Positions 1 to 11,942 of a stretch of DNA of 64,000 nucleotides are shown here, one piece after another (position 1 is the stretch's first letter; every line of letters starts with the position of its first letter). The DNA comes from Dimorphilus gyrociliatus. Its lineage: Eukaryota > Annelida > Polychaeta > Dinophilidae. The notes beneath the pieces are model-generated. The model ran no database searches. It was not told the DNA's origin and saw only the letters and a program-made list of their open reading frames with translations. The position numbers were made by a program, and so were the translations under genes. The DNA is taken from positions 4,149,891 to 4,213,890 of the forward strand of contig CAJFCJ010000002.1 in NCBI GenBank assembly GCA_904063045.1, written 5' to 3'.

Positions 1-337
1 ATTAACATTTAGACTATCTTGTTTATATTACCTTCAGAATGTGTATTAATAATCTACTAACTAAACTGAGTGCTACTAATCAGGAAGTCTTTTAAATTGT
101 AATCATTAAACAATTACATTATCGCTCAGTAAAAATAATGAATTTTTGTTAAAATTAACTCGGAAAAATATTGAAATATTTTTGTTGTTTTAATTATATA
201 ATTCTATAATTAATTACTTGAAAAGGAATAGGAAAGAGTTTATTTATTGTTATATAATATTAATAGTATTATTGTCTTGACTGAGGCGACACTGGTATCA
301 GAAAACTAGGAACTGACAGGTCATTTACAAGAGAAAC
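1..337. other. Upstream region of first CRAL-TRIO gene
   Basis: AT-rich sequence with no convincing exon. It holds the presumed promoter and 5' leader of the gene starting at 338. I see no clear TATA box at a fixed distance or other diagnostic element. Confidence 0.5.
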
Positions 338-1690
338 ATGGCTGAATGCGATTATGTCTGTACACTGGAAGATAAATATATTAAGAAAGCTAAGGATGAA
401 CTTAATGAAATACCCAGCGATAGATTATCAGCTGTTAAAGCTCTAAGGGAATGGGTTAATGAGCAGAAGCATCTTACATTCAACACAGGTTTGTACTTAT
501 TTTATCTTTCAAATGCTGCTAAATACTTTTTTTAATTTATGTTTATTAACAGACACGCTAAATTTGATTAGAATTTTGAGACACAGCAAGTTTAGTCAAG
601 CTAAAGCAAGAGAGACAATTGAGAATGTGGCAAAGTTTATTTCAAAGTCTAGAACCTATTTCTCCAACTTGGATGCCGAAGATGACAAATGTCAGTCAAT
701 GCTTAGACGAGGGTAACTTTTAATTATTGTTTTGCATTAAACATATCAAATATTGAAAATATATCTTTTTAAATAGTCAGCTTATGCTATTACCTGGATA
801 TGATGATGATGGAAGAAAAGTAATGCTATATAAACTAAGTATTCAAATTTTAAAGTAGATTTATCAGGCCAGCACTAACACTTTTTCCTACCTTACTTAG
901 ATATGATACCTTTCGACGAGTACAAGAGAGATTATAAGTTTTCCGTAATGGTAAAAGTCATGAATACTGTATTTATATCCCTGATGGACGATGAAATGTT
1001 TCAAGTCAATGGTGTTGTGATGTTTTTCGACATGACCGGCGTTACTTTGAAAATGATTTCAACATTTAATGACCCAGAGTCTATTAAATACCATAAAGAC
1101 AGTCAGGTATATACAGTATATACATTATATATAATACTTTTTTCTGTAATATTTTTTGGGACTACTAACAACAATGATTTATTATTTTACCTAGAACGCC
1201 CAAGTAGGTCGACTAAAAGGTTTTCATTACTACAATATTGGAGGTCTCTTTGAAGCTATGTTTTCCATGTACAAACCGTTCATGAAGCAGAAGCATAAGG
1301 AAAGGGTAAATTATCTTGAATATTTCTTGAAAGATGACTTCTATAATTTACAATTGGTCTCATATTTAATAGTTACGTGTACATGAAACACTGGAATCAA
1401 TTTATCGATACATTCCCAAGAGAATGCTGCCTAACGAATATTTACCGGATGACTATGACGGACCAAGAGCTGGATCTCTTGTAGAGATTGGAGGTAATGA
1501 ATACACTAGATCTCTTTACTTCGCAAAAGTCTCTAAGTTTAATTGTTTTTCAGCTCAAACAGCGGACGCAATACTTAAAAAGAGAGAGAAAATCCTAGAT
1601 TTTACTGATCCAAAGCACATATCCTATGATGAAAGTAAAAAACCATCAGCTGAACCCCTTCAACATTTTAGAAAACTCAATATTGATTAG
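338..1690 (+). CDS. CRAL-TRIO domain protein, alpha-tocopherol-transfer/Sec14-like (copy 1)
   Basis: Predicted cytosolic carrier of a hydrophobic ligand, of the alpha-tocopherol transfer protein / CRALBP / clavesin kind. Exons: 338-488, 553-712, 777-838, 901-1106, 1195-1305, 1373-1493, 1554-1690, giving 315 residues. The N-terminal CRAL-TRIO_N helices (about residues 25-95) include ALREWVNEQKHL and LRHSKFSQAKARETIE. The lipid-binding CRAL-TRIO fold (about 105-275) shows VNGVVMFFDMTGVTL, KGFHYYNIGGLFEAMF and the IPKRMLPNEYLPDDY segment typical of the family's C-terminal part. There is no signal peptide or membrane segment. The start is the first ATG of the exon and aligns with the neighbouring copy. 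All introns are GT-AG and 60-88 bp. Which ligand is carried cannot be told from sequence. The family assignment is firm; subfamily is open. Confidence 0.9.
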
Positions 1691-2197
1691 ATGTATAAGT
1701 AATACATAGTGCAATGATATATGTTCTTTTATTTACAAAAATTAAAATATATTTTAAAACTACTCTATTTTCTTTAACGTTTGAGAATGTTTAGTCATAG
1801 CCATCAATTCTTGACGTGTTCACTTCCAAAACTACAATTGTGACCATTAGTCACCTAATCTATATGGAGTTAGGAAATTTGCCATATTTTTTACGACCAT
1901 ATTTCACAATATGCTTGTGAAAATCGATAAGAAAAGCAGTTTATTTACCTGGGGATACCTAGGCTTAATTATCCTAAAGAAACAATTCATTCTATATTTC
2001 CTATATTATCGTTCAAGTAACTTTAATATTTTGTTTTTTAAATCAAACGAAAAATTCCATTACTATATTATAAATTTATGATATATTCATAACATTCAAG
2101 TAATTGAATTTCTTAACATTAACATAAATTTCGCAACATTACAAGATCAGCCTATCTTGCATAAATTACAAGAAACTTGGTGATTTGTGTCAGCAAA
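1691..2197. other. Spacer between the two CRAL-TRIO genes
   Basis: About 500 bp of AT-rich sequence holding the 3' untranslated region of copy 1 (an ATTAAA word lies near 1741) and the promoter of copy 2. No other exon is seen. Confidence 0.5.
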
Positions 2198-3510
2198 ATG
2201 GAGGACGACTATACGTGTTCGTTAGATGAGAAATCTATAAAAAAAGCTAAAGATGAGTTAAATGAAATACCTAGTGATAGATTGGCAGCTGTTCAAGCTT
2301 TAAGAGAATGGGTTAATGATCAAAAACATTTACGGATTGATACTAGTAGGATGTTAATATTAATACTCCATGATACTTTAAATAAATCCTTACCCTTTTT
2401 AGATACCGGTAATCTACTAAGGTTTCTAAGACATGCGAAATTTAGTCAAGCTAAAGCTAGAGAAACGATTGAAAATGTTTTAAAATTTTTTGGCAAAAAT
2501 TTACAGTTTATAGCAGACATTGATACTCACGACAAGAAATTACAAGAAGTATTGAAACTTGGGTAGGTTTGTCATAAACCTTTTCTTATATCACTACTTA
2601 TTTATCTATCTCTTGATCAGACAAATAGTCGTCTTACCAGGTTATGATGACGAAGGGAGAAGAATTATTCTCTACAGATTGAGTATGCATTTTACTTGAC
2701 TCTCTTTCAAGTTTCAATGTTTTATTTAACATATTTAATTTTAACCTTATAGCTGCTATCACACCCAGTGAAATAAAAAAAAAGTGGTCACCTGAGTTAC
2801 TCATTAGATCTTGGAATGCTACATTTTTATCAATGATGTCTGATGAAATATGTCAAGTTAACGGGATACTAATTTTTGCCGATATGACTGGCTTAAGCTT
2901 AAAATTAATTGCTGGACTGAGTGATCCTGTCATGATGAAGTATCATAAAGAGGCACAGGTGAGATTATTCGATGTTTGAATTTTTAGAATCTAAAAAACT
3001 TAGTATAAACTTTAAAACGCAGAATGCTCAAGTTGGAAGAATGAAGGGTTTTCATTACTACAATGTTGGTGGACTGTTTGAAGCTTTCTTCGCTCTATAC
3101 AAACCTTACATGAAACAGAAGCATAGAGAAAGAGTTAGTTTGTTTCCTTTTGACAGGAAAATATTTATTTCATGATTTTTACATAATCAGATCCGTGTCC
3201 ACGAGACTCTCGAGTCAGTTTATGAGGTAATTCCCAAGCGAATGCTACCTCTAGAATATTTACCCGACGATTACTCTGGTCCCAATGCTGGGACAATTGA
3301 AAAGATTATAGGTAAATGAAGAATTGGAATATACTGATGTTCATCAAATCTATAAACTTCTTTTCTTCAGATGATCAATTGAAAGTCTTAGTTTCAGAAA
3401 GAGATCAAATTCTTCAGAAAACGAATAGAAGAACCTTATTCTATGATGAAACTTTGAAACCTAAAACAGAAGAGCCTCTACAGCACTTTAGAAAATTAAA
3501 TGTTGACTAG
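2198..3510 (+). CDS. CRAL-TRIO domain protein, tandem paralogue (copy 2)
   Basis: Tandem duplicate of the upstream gene with the same predicted role as a lipid-transfer protein. Exons: 2198-2345, 2403-2562, 2621-2682, 2753-2958, 3023-3133, 3191-3311, 3371-3510, again 315 residues. Exons 2 to 6 have exactly the same lengths (160, 62, 206, 111 and 121 nt) and phases as copy 1, which supports both models. Conserved landmarks are ALREWVNDQKHL, LRHAKFSQAKARETIE, VNGILIFADMTGLSL, GFHYYNVGGLFEAFF and the shared terminus PLQHFRKLNVD. I chose ATG 2198 (MEDDYTCS) over an in-frame ATG at 2177 because it matches copy 1. The proteins have diverged clearly in the middle (exon 4), so this is not a very recent duplication. 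Intron 1 is 57 bp, in frame and free of stops. Confidence 0.9.
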
Positions 3511-4442
3511 TCATTTCCTTCCATAGAAGTTACAACATATCTTGGATTTTCAGTAATTACTCTATCATTGTTACTACAATACTATAGAAAATATACATAT
3601 TTTTGCGATGCTTACTAAAAAAACAACTACTAAGGTTTTCAAAAGAAAAATAGAAATATGCTCTAATAGATCAAAACATCAATTTAGGACTTTGAACCGT
3701 GTATCACAGGTGTTAGATAAAGATATCATATTATTTACTATTGAAGTAATTTATGTATTCTCCAAACAATAGAATTTTGCTAATCTCTATCACTAGAAAA
3801 TTACAAATACAGAATTTTCAATCGCTTAATAATTAGACAAGAAGGAGAGAGACAGAAGGACAAAGGCGAAACTTTTTTTGAAGAAAAAAGTCTTGAGAAA
3901 CTTTTTTTTTTTTAATAAAAAAAAGATTTATAATAAATATGAATATAAAACTTATAAAACACTTTATTTTTATGTTTATAGTTTAAAAATAACGCAAAAA
4001 ATTCTTTTGATAAAATAATTAAATGTATTTCGTTTTATCACAAAAATTAAAAACTCTGTTAAGATATTTTCTAGAAAAAAAAAAGAAAAATCTATGAAAT
4101 GGATGAAGAAAATATTTACAATGAATTCTTTAAAATAAGAAGTTTTTGTCTTCGATATTGAAAAAAATTAATTGATTTAATTTTTGTTCATACTTTTTTC
4201 TTTTTTCGTTTCAGAGCTGTAAAAAAAAAAAGTCTTCTAAGCATCTTTAATTGAGGTCACTATTTAACTGCTAAAGGGGAAAAGATTGTAAGATAATCTA
4301 ATACTTAAATAATGGAATATAAAAAAAATAGCAAAAAAAACTGTCACAAGATAAAACAATGTAAAATTTTGGTAGTTTGAAGTTTTTGTAGAAAAAGAAT
4401 ATTTTTACAATTTACGCTTTAAAAACAGAGAGTTGAACACAG
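3511..4442. other. Tail-to-tail spacer, CRAL-TRIO copy 2 / discoidin gene
   Basis: About 930 bp with many A and T homopolymer runs, presumably carrying the two facing 3' untranslated regions. No exon, RNA gene or mobile element is recognised. Confidence 0.5.
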
Positions 4443-7400
4443 TTAAGAGTAAGCCATAACCTCGCACAAAACCGCTGAAAAAACTTTAGACCATCTATCC
4501 TCAGCTCCTTCAGCTTCGATGTACAAATATCTACCATTCATTGGTTTCATACATTCAATATGTATTCGTCGTTGGAAAAGGGCTTCATTAACGCTTGTAA
4601 CATAACCACATTTATTCGATTCCTTTGCAATTTTTTCTACCTTTTTCGATCTTCTCTTTTCTGAACTAACGTATACTGTTAACTTTCTTAAATTTCTCAT
4701 ATAATCGTAATAAGATGATTTAACTGGTGAATTTGTTTTCAAATTCTTTCCCTGCCAAGTTACAATTACAACACCTGAAATAGGTGTACTGTGTCCTAAA
4801 TCCACCATCCAAAAAGGTCTAGAAACGTAGAAATTATCTAATATTGTACAATGGTGTATAGACTGATTCTCATCACCGTCAACGGCTCTTTGAGCTTGAT
4901 TTGAACCACTCCATTCACCGACATGACGTTTAAAATGGCGTTTATTATTGACATACGATTTTCTTCCGTAAGCTATATTTTCGACGCATGGAGAATCTTC
5001 TGCTACTCGAAGATAACCTTTTTGACAAATTCCATTTTGTGGACAACCGAAAACTCCTGCTCTCATACAAGGTTGTTTTCCCTTCCATTTCGTAGGATAG
5101 AATCGAATGAATCTTGCCTTGAAAGGAGACGCAAAATAGTGACGTCTCTCTGTATATTTGTCTGTATTAGCCGTAAAGGAATAATCATTCCCACTCTCAG
5201 AATAGTTATACCACGGACCAGTCGTACTGTTTGCGTAAGAAATATTAAAATGTGTGACCCAGCGTTTCTTGCGAAACTCTCCTAATCCTTTAGTTGAGAC
5301 AGCGGTGAGTATTGTAGGCGGTCCAACATCAATTTGCAACCAGGGTTGTTCTTTAAAAGATATACAAAAGTTACTGTCATTCATTAAAACAAGAGATGGC
5401 GCCACGAAACCGAATGGCTATCCAACTTTTACAAAAGTTACTTTGTATACGTATGTAAGGATATTTAAGGCGGAAATGGGCGTAAATGTATATAAATATT
5501 AAAATATCCTTTAAAAAAAGAGTTTACGAAAATAGCCTATTATATCTATTAGAAATGAAAAATATTTGTCTAAATATAGGCCTACACATCTGTCGTACAG
5601 ATTCCCATAATTTTTTTCGGTTTCAATTATAGCCAAATATAGTAAAACTATTTAAAAAAGAATATTATTTACTGTCACTCTTTTGGGCGCACCAAGCTCC
5701 CTTCGTCAATAAATATGAATCCTGAGCAGTTCCACTAATGGAAGGTGAATTTCTTTTATTAGGTGAGGATTCCGAAGAAGCCGTCGTTTTGGCGTAAGGC
5801 GGCAACGCTAAAGGCTGTTTACAAGCTGTAAAAACACAAAGAAAATAAGATCTCTCTCTTATATATGAATTAAGCGCAATCTAAAAGTATTTTATTACTT
5901 CGACTAGCCGATTTTATGACATTTAAAAGTGAGAAAAAATTTTTAATAAATTTTTAATAAAAAAATATTGCAACCAGTTCAACCTTTTTTTTTGTCATTC
6001 AAGGCCATTTATATGCTCTCTCTCTCTCCAAAATAATATATATTACTGTATATATTATTTGATATTGGATCCTCTTTTGCTGGTTTCTTGTTAAACATCA
6101 AAAAGAAAAATAGAACTACTTAAGGAAACTGTTTCCTGTTTATATATAGAGTATTATTTCTCCTCTCTCCGTCTTCCTTCTCCTCTTCCCTTCCACCCAC
6201 CCCCCTTCGCCTCCTCATCATTACATACGCATAAAATAGGACAGAATTTATAAATAGTTTAATTTTGTCATGATCAGTTACAGTATAAGTTTCCGTTTAA
6301 ATATTTGCAACAAAATATTTGAAGCTCTTTCGCACGAATATTATTTGAGATTTGTTTGCATTTGATTCTTAAAAATTCTTTATTAGGCCTTTTTCCTTGT
6401 AACTTATTTAGTAGAGTATATAAATGGTCCTCTCAAGACGGATTTCTCTAACAAAAGAAACTTCTTTCGCAGCTGATCCTTAACCTTTATATATTTAAAT
6501 TTCTGCTTTAAATATGTAATAATGTAATGCAAAAAGAGCATCTCGTGTTTTTCTTTGAGTTTATTTTTTCTCTTTTGCATTAATATCGAAAGAAACGGAA
6601 GTAAGTTGTTTGTTATAAAATTAAATTTTGCATGTTTTACAAGTCGAATATGCTTAAAAGGTGTTCTTTAAGAATTGTTATTCATTTGTAGATAAATATC
6701 TCGCATAAGCTTTTAATCATACGTGATCAAAGTGGCATATCGACCGGCCGAAACAGGCCGCTATTTTTAGTGAAATATTTCCATCTAATAATAAAACAAA
6801 TCGACCATTTGATAGATAACAGTTATCAAGAGTTTGTTTACAAAGATATATCCTTTTTTCGCCCCCTTATAGTATATTATTTTGTACACAAAAGAATAAG
6901 AAAAAGAGAATATATTCCTTAAGAATGTTGTTTATCGCTTTATAAATTATTAATTCATTGGCCAATAAATTAGTTAATAACTAATATTAATTAATCATTA
7001 AGTCACTTGAAAGTTTTTCGAGCATACAAGATACTGTCATTAACGGACAGTCAACTGTGTATAAAAACTCTTGGCGAACGTCTTACGATTTATGTATGAT
7101 AAATGCCCTATTGACGGATTGAAAGCGCCTAAATGTTCTATAACGTATAAAAAAGGCGCTTAATAAAACTTCTATTAGTGACTGAAAACTGTTATACTTA
7201 CGTTGGCATCCTAATATTTCTACTCTCATACTCGGATGTCCCTTCCAACTGATAGTATGGAATCTTAAGAATCGCCCAATGACTGGTTTATCAATGTACG
7301 AGTGCCTGACTGAACATGAGTCGATATTGCCCTCGAAAAGCCGATGATTGTCGTATGCATCATTCACATACTTCCAGTGGAAAGCATCGTGACTATAGGA

Positions 7401-10400
7401 AATCTTAAAGGAAGTTACCCATTCTCTTCCGTCGCAACGACCCTGGGTCATGACACCTGAAAGAAATGAATGAATTTAAATGACAACGAAAATTAGAGGC
7501 CAAGTCAACAATTCAAAGCTTGAAGTGAACATTTTTGACAAGTGCGCATCGGATGAACGATATGTTAGAAAACTTTATAGAACGTTTTATTTATATGGGT
7601 TCTTTTCGTTTTTAACGACTCGCGAGCTTTTCGCTTTGAGATTGATTTCTTTAAATATCTTCACCCAACCTATTCTTCTCTCTTATCTATCATGCTCTTT
7701 TTACACATTATTTCTTTTCAATTTTCGTTTCATCCCATTATTTTTACTTACTCTACCACTTTACCTTGCGTGAAAAATCATACGGGTCTATTGAATCATA
7801 TAGAAAACCATTGTCACGTGATGTTGTTATATTTATTTTGGAACGGTTTGTAATTAAGTTTTTTGAATGAGTTTATAGTGAGAGCCTGTTCAATTTTTCT
7901 ATATACATAAGTATGATATATCAAACTTTAAATGTCAGCTATACGTATATAAATAGAGAGTGTATAAATATATATATACATATATATATATGTATATATA
8001 TATACTGTATAATGCACACACATACACACACATACATACACACACACAAGCACACATATACAAGTATGAACACAATATGATATTCGTTTTATAATATTAA
8101 ATCCTGTTGAACGTCACGTGACCGTCTAAAAATTTGATACTTTGAGGACATTTACCGCCTACCAATAGTTGTTTATTGGTAAAATATAGAGAAATTTTGA
8201 TCATTCATTCAAAGTTCTATTAGATTGGTAAAGATTTTCGCTTAAAACGTATTATAAACAGCTTTGAAGTTTGAAGCTATTCTCTACCTGTCAAAAGGAC
8301 GTTGATTTCAGCCCATAGTTAGTTTATATAACCTTCTCAAGTCTTGAGAAAATATTTCAACCTTTTTATAACTAATTCTGTACCTTTAACCTTTTACTTA
8401 CAATTAACTAATTTACTTGATTTCTATACCGTATATGATATAAGGTATTTGTAAATTTGACAGAAATACTGATCAACAATAGGAGATCAAATTATCAAGC
8501 ACAAAGTGTCAATTATAGTTTGCATCCATAAAAGAGCGGTAGGGACGTCGCTTTAGGGGGAAATAATTAAAAAAGACTACTCTTCATCCCTTATAAAAAT
8601 CAATTTTAAACAAGAACGTTTAAATGTTATTAGTTGAATGTTTTTTATCTATTGAATAATAAACTTTACTATTTGATGAGGAAAATTTTATGGATAGTCA
8701 CACACCCTAGACTGGGTTTTTATGCAGATAAAATGATACTAAATCGTTGCCTGGTATTGCTATTTCTGTCAATAAATATTTAAAAATGATATATAGGGTA
8801 TTTATATATATATATATATATAGCAGATATATCTTCCCTTTACCTTCCCTCATAGTCACTCTCTCTCTCTTTTTTTTTATCTCTCTATCTATTGCTCTCT
8901 TATAAATTGTGATTGCTTTTATGTTTATAAACAAATATCCTTTAAGCTGTATATATGCGCATTAAACGATACCTTAACCGATAATTTGCACAGTTTTTAA
9001 CCTATTCACCTATATTTTTATACGGTACTTAAAAAAATTAGGATTTTGTTAAGGGATTTATAAATTAATCAAAAATTCCTTTAAACTATTAACTATTTGA
9101 ATCTTATACGCTTTATTAAACTCTAAATGGCATGTGAAATTAAATTAGCATTAAAGAGGAAGTGCTTCTTTTCTTGCAAATTTCCATAACAATGCTTGAT
9201 TTATTACCAACAGACATGCTGTATATTTTGCAGTTGACAAAGGAAAAGACAACTTAAAATCTATGTCGCTTAAATAAACTATATTTATAAAGAAAAAAGA
9301 TCGCATTAATTATTCGCCTATATAAAAATGTTACAATTGAAACTTTGTCGCTTGAAAAGGAGAACTAGGCCTTAGTAGTAATTGCTCAAAATTCAATTTC
9401 ACCATTGTTCACCTTATCAAGAACGTCAAGACGAATGAAGAAGAAGCTTCAAAGGATTGAAAAGGATGTTAATGGAGATGATAGGGAGAGAAAGAAATTG
9501 TCTAGGCTGAAATATATATTTAAGAAATTCAAAAAAGTTTATTGTTTATATAATAAAATAACAAATAGAATATTTATTAATGACTTTGCTTAGTTTTTGC
9601 TAATACTTAATATAGTAGTAATAATAAGCAGTTTAATAGAGCGCATGACTCTCAATTCTGTATAAACACATTCGCTCTCTAAATACTTTTCGTTTTCACA
9701 CGCTTCAGCTTACTATTTGCATATTACGTTTTTCTAAGCTTTTAACTCTTTAATTTCTTCTTGTAAAAAGTTGAATAGTTGTAAAAAAAAAACATAAAAA
9801 AAGCTCAACTATTTCAAATATTTCCGGCTATTAACAAGTTTACACTATTTAAAAATAAACTACAAAAAGAAAGCTTACTTTTTATAAGATGTTTTTAAAG
9901 ATTTCATATAAATATGCATATATTATAAATATACAGTATATATATATATGTATTCAACACTTTCTGTCTTTCTCTCTTTCTCTTACTTTTTTCTCTTTGA
10001 ACAAATAAAAACATAGCTTGATTCCGTTTGTTCAAAAATATTTATATTAACCGTTTACTTATGTGTTTTCTACTCTTGTCTGAAAGGAACTACAGACTTT
10101 TTTCATTTAACAATATAACTTTGATTATTTTAAACAGTTCATTTTTAAAGTTTTGCTTTTATTATAAGATTTATTTACATAGAAAAAAAAGTTTTACTTC
10201 GCACTTATTCGATAATGATGACTTCAATATTTGCTTTTGAAAAAACAAGCAATCAACTAATTTTCTATTTGTTTGATGGATTTTTATAGATTCGATAGAA
10301 TAGGGAAGAAAAAGAAGAGGAATAGAGGGAGGGGGAGAGGTAAAAACAGATTGAAGAAGAGTAAAGTGGAAAAGAGAACAACATTTGTAAACTGATATTT

Positions 10401-10721
10401 ATGAATATAAATAATTTTGAAAAAAAGTAGTAATAATAAAATTCTTTTACCGCTTATACTTGCCGCCACACCCAAGTCTACTTGAATCCATTCGGAGGGA
10501 CTTTTTCTCTTGGCGCACCATGCCTTTGTTCCAGTTTCGTAAACTCTGGCATAGTTTGTTGAGCAGTATCTATCCCAGCGATTTGGGTATGAACTCGAAG
10601 CGGATATTTGCCAACTTCGTATATCTTCAGTGATCAATCCCAATGGTTCACTTCTTGAACAGTGCCATGCTTTTGACGATGAAAAAAGCATTAAAATTAA
10701 TGTTATCCTTGCACACGACAT
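4443..10721 (-). CDS. Secreted protein with two discoidin (F5/8C) domains and a fucolectin-like domain
   Basis: Predicted secreted carbohydrate- or membrane-binding adhesion/lectin protein of 528 residues. Exons in transcription order: 10721-10451, 7456-7202, 5825-5673, 5350-4443. Residues 1-18 form a signal peptide (hydrophobic ITLILMLFSS). The first F5/8C domain (about 21-174) has ISASSSYPNRW, AWCAKRKSPSEWIQVDLG and SMRVEILGC. The second (about 177-340) has AKTTASSES, GAWCAQKSDKQPWLQIDVG and RFIRFYPTKWKGKQPC. The C-terminal part (about 365-528) resembles a fucolectin/tachylectin-4 domain: NIAYGRKSYVN, RAVDGDENQSIHHC, PFWMVDLG and a Cys-rich end. Exon phases agree at every junction, and exon 3 exists only in the spliced frame. 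A GTG-initiated reading of exon 4 alone would wrongly truncate the gene. Introns are 322, 1376 and 2994 bp. Ligand is unknown. Confidence 0.85.
5826..7201 (-). other. Intron 2 of discoidin/fucolectin gene
   Basis: 1.4 kb non-coding with pyrimidine-rich stretches near 6165-6215 (a CCACCCACCCCCC tract). I see no exon on either strand. Confidence 0.6.
7457..10450 (-). other. Intron 1 of discoidin/fucolectin gene
   Basis: 3 kb AT-rich intron between the exons for the two halves of the first F5/8C domain. It holds TA/CA microsatellites (about 7965-8060), CACGTG E-boxes at 7815-7820 and within 8113-8122, and an ATACAGTATA word at 9931-9940. No coding exon is seen. Confidence 0.6.
7965..8060. repeat. 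TA and CA microsatellite
   Basis: Runs of TA/TG alternate with CACACATACA repeats. This is a simple sequence tract inside the discoidin gene intron. Confidence 0.85.
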
Positions 10722-10847
10722 TTTTTCCCTAGTATAAAGAGTTATGTATAAATATATTCAAACACTTCCTAGCACTGCTCTCAGCAGACGTTTGAAAAAT
10801 CCCTCTTTTCATAAAAGAGCGCCGCCCAACGAGAATTTTTATCGGAA

Positions 10848-10857
10848 GTCACGTGAC
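10848..10857. promoter_or_regulatory. Palindromic E-box (GTCACGTGAC) upstream of discoidin gene
   Basis: A perfect 10-bp palindrome GTCACGTGAC about 127 bp upstream of the ATG at 10721 (minus strand). This is the core of the CLEAR / MiT-TFE and USF-type bHLH-zip site. A second exact copy lies in intron 1 at 8113-8122. The position suggests a proximal promoter element; binding is inference. Confidence 0.4.
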
Positions 10858-11920
10858 CCAGATATAATTTTTAGGTATATACATGAAAATATTTTGAGGG
10901 TGGCATTTAGGTTAGATTGTTCAAGTTTTTCAAAGTTCTCATGGCATGGATTGTCCGCTTGAACGACTATTAATTATTCATAGCAGGGCCCGCTGTCAAG
11001 GCAGCTTATTGACATAACTGAAGAAATCTTAACGATTTGTTAATTCAGTTTTAGATATAATCTAAATGTTCTCATTAATCCGTTAATCCATAGAGGAGGT
11101 AAAATAAAAAACCAGCGATTTTTGAAAGTGATAAGAATAATGATTGAAGAGCTTATAAGTACTTTGTAAAGTATGAAATTATAAGTTGAAAAATGTAATG
11201 AAATAGATGACGCAGTTACAATTTAGGTAAAAGAATTTAATTGTATATTCAGTGGCTCTTAATCTTCTCTTTTATATAAATTGAAAACAGTTTTTTTTCC
11301 TTTAGATATTTACAATAATACGCATCTTTTAAAGTAAACACCGAAAAATTTAGTAAAACTTTTATAAAGTTTCCATGTTCATTCTACCATTTAAAAATCT
11401 ATTAGAAATGAATTAAAAACGCATAATAAAAAATGAAGTAAATGCATTATGATAAAAAAATAACAAAATAAAACAAAGAATGATAAAATGAAGGAAGAAG
11501 AGTAAATTGATTTAGTAAACGATTTTATAAATTCAATGCAGATGATGATAAATTCATGAATATTATTCTATCTTTCTATACTATACTAAAAACATTTTAT
11601 ATTCAATTAAAATAACGTTTCAGTCTCTTTTCTCTCTGTTTTGCCTTTCTCTATAAATAAATTGTACAAATATATAAAATAGAAAAAATAGGTAAACGTT
11701 TAGAATTAGCTATAAAAAAAGTTAAAACAAGTACCGTAAATGGTAATAAATTATACAAATAAGGAAATGTGCGTATTTTATTATACATAGTAAAAACATT
11801 TCATCCTCTTCGAAATACTGTTAAATTCAAGCAGTGAGCAGTTCCTTTGAAGGTTTGTAAATAATTTCTTATATTACCTGAATTCTAAACCCAATTTCAG
11901 GCATGAGTCGCTTGATTATT

Positions 11921-11942
11921 CAAGAGAGAGAGAGAGAGAGAG
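11921..11942. repeat. GA microsatellite
   Basis: Uninterrupted (GA)n tract in the discoidin-GRK intergenic region. Confidence 0.85.

Noticed and set aside
4443-5405. A self-contained 320-codon gene starting at 5405
   Set aside because: Its first codon is GTG and the first 18 codons are intron sequence; the acceptor at 5350 joins in phase to the exon at 5673-5825, completing the F5/8C domain.
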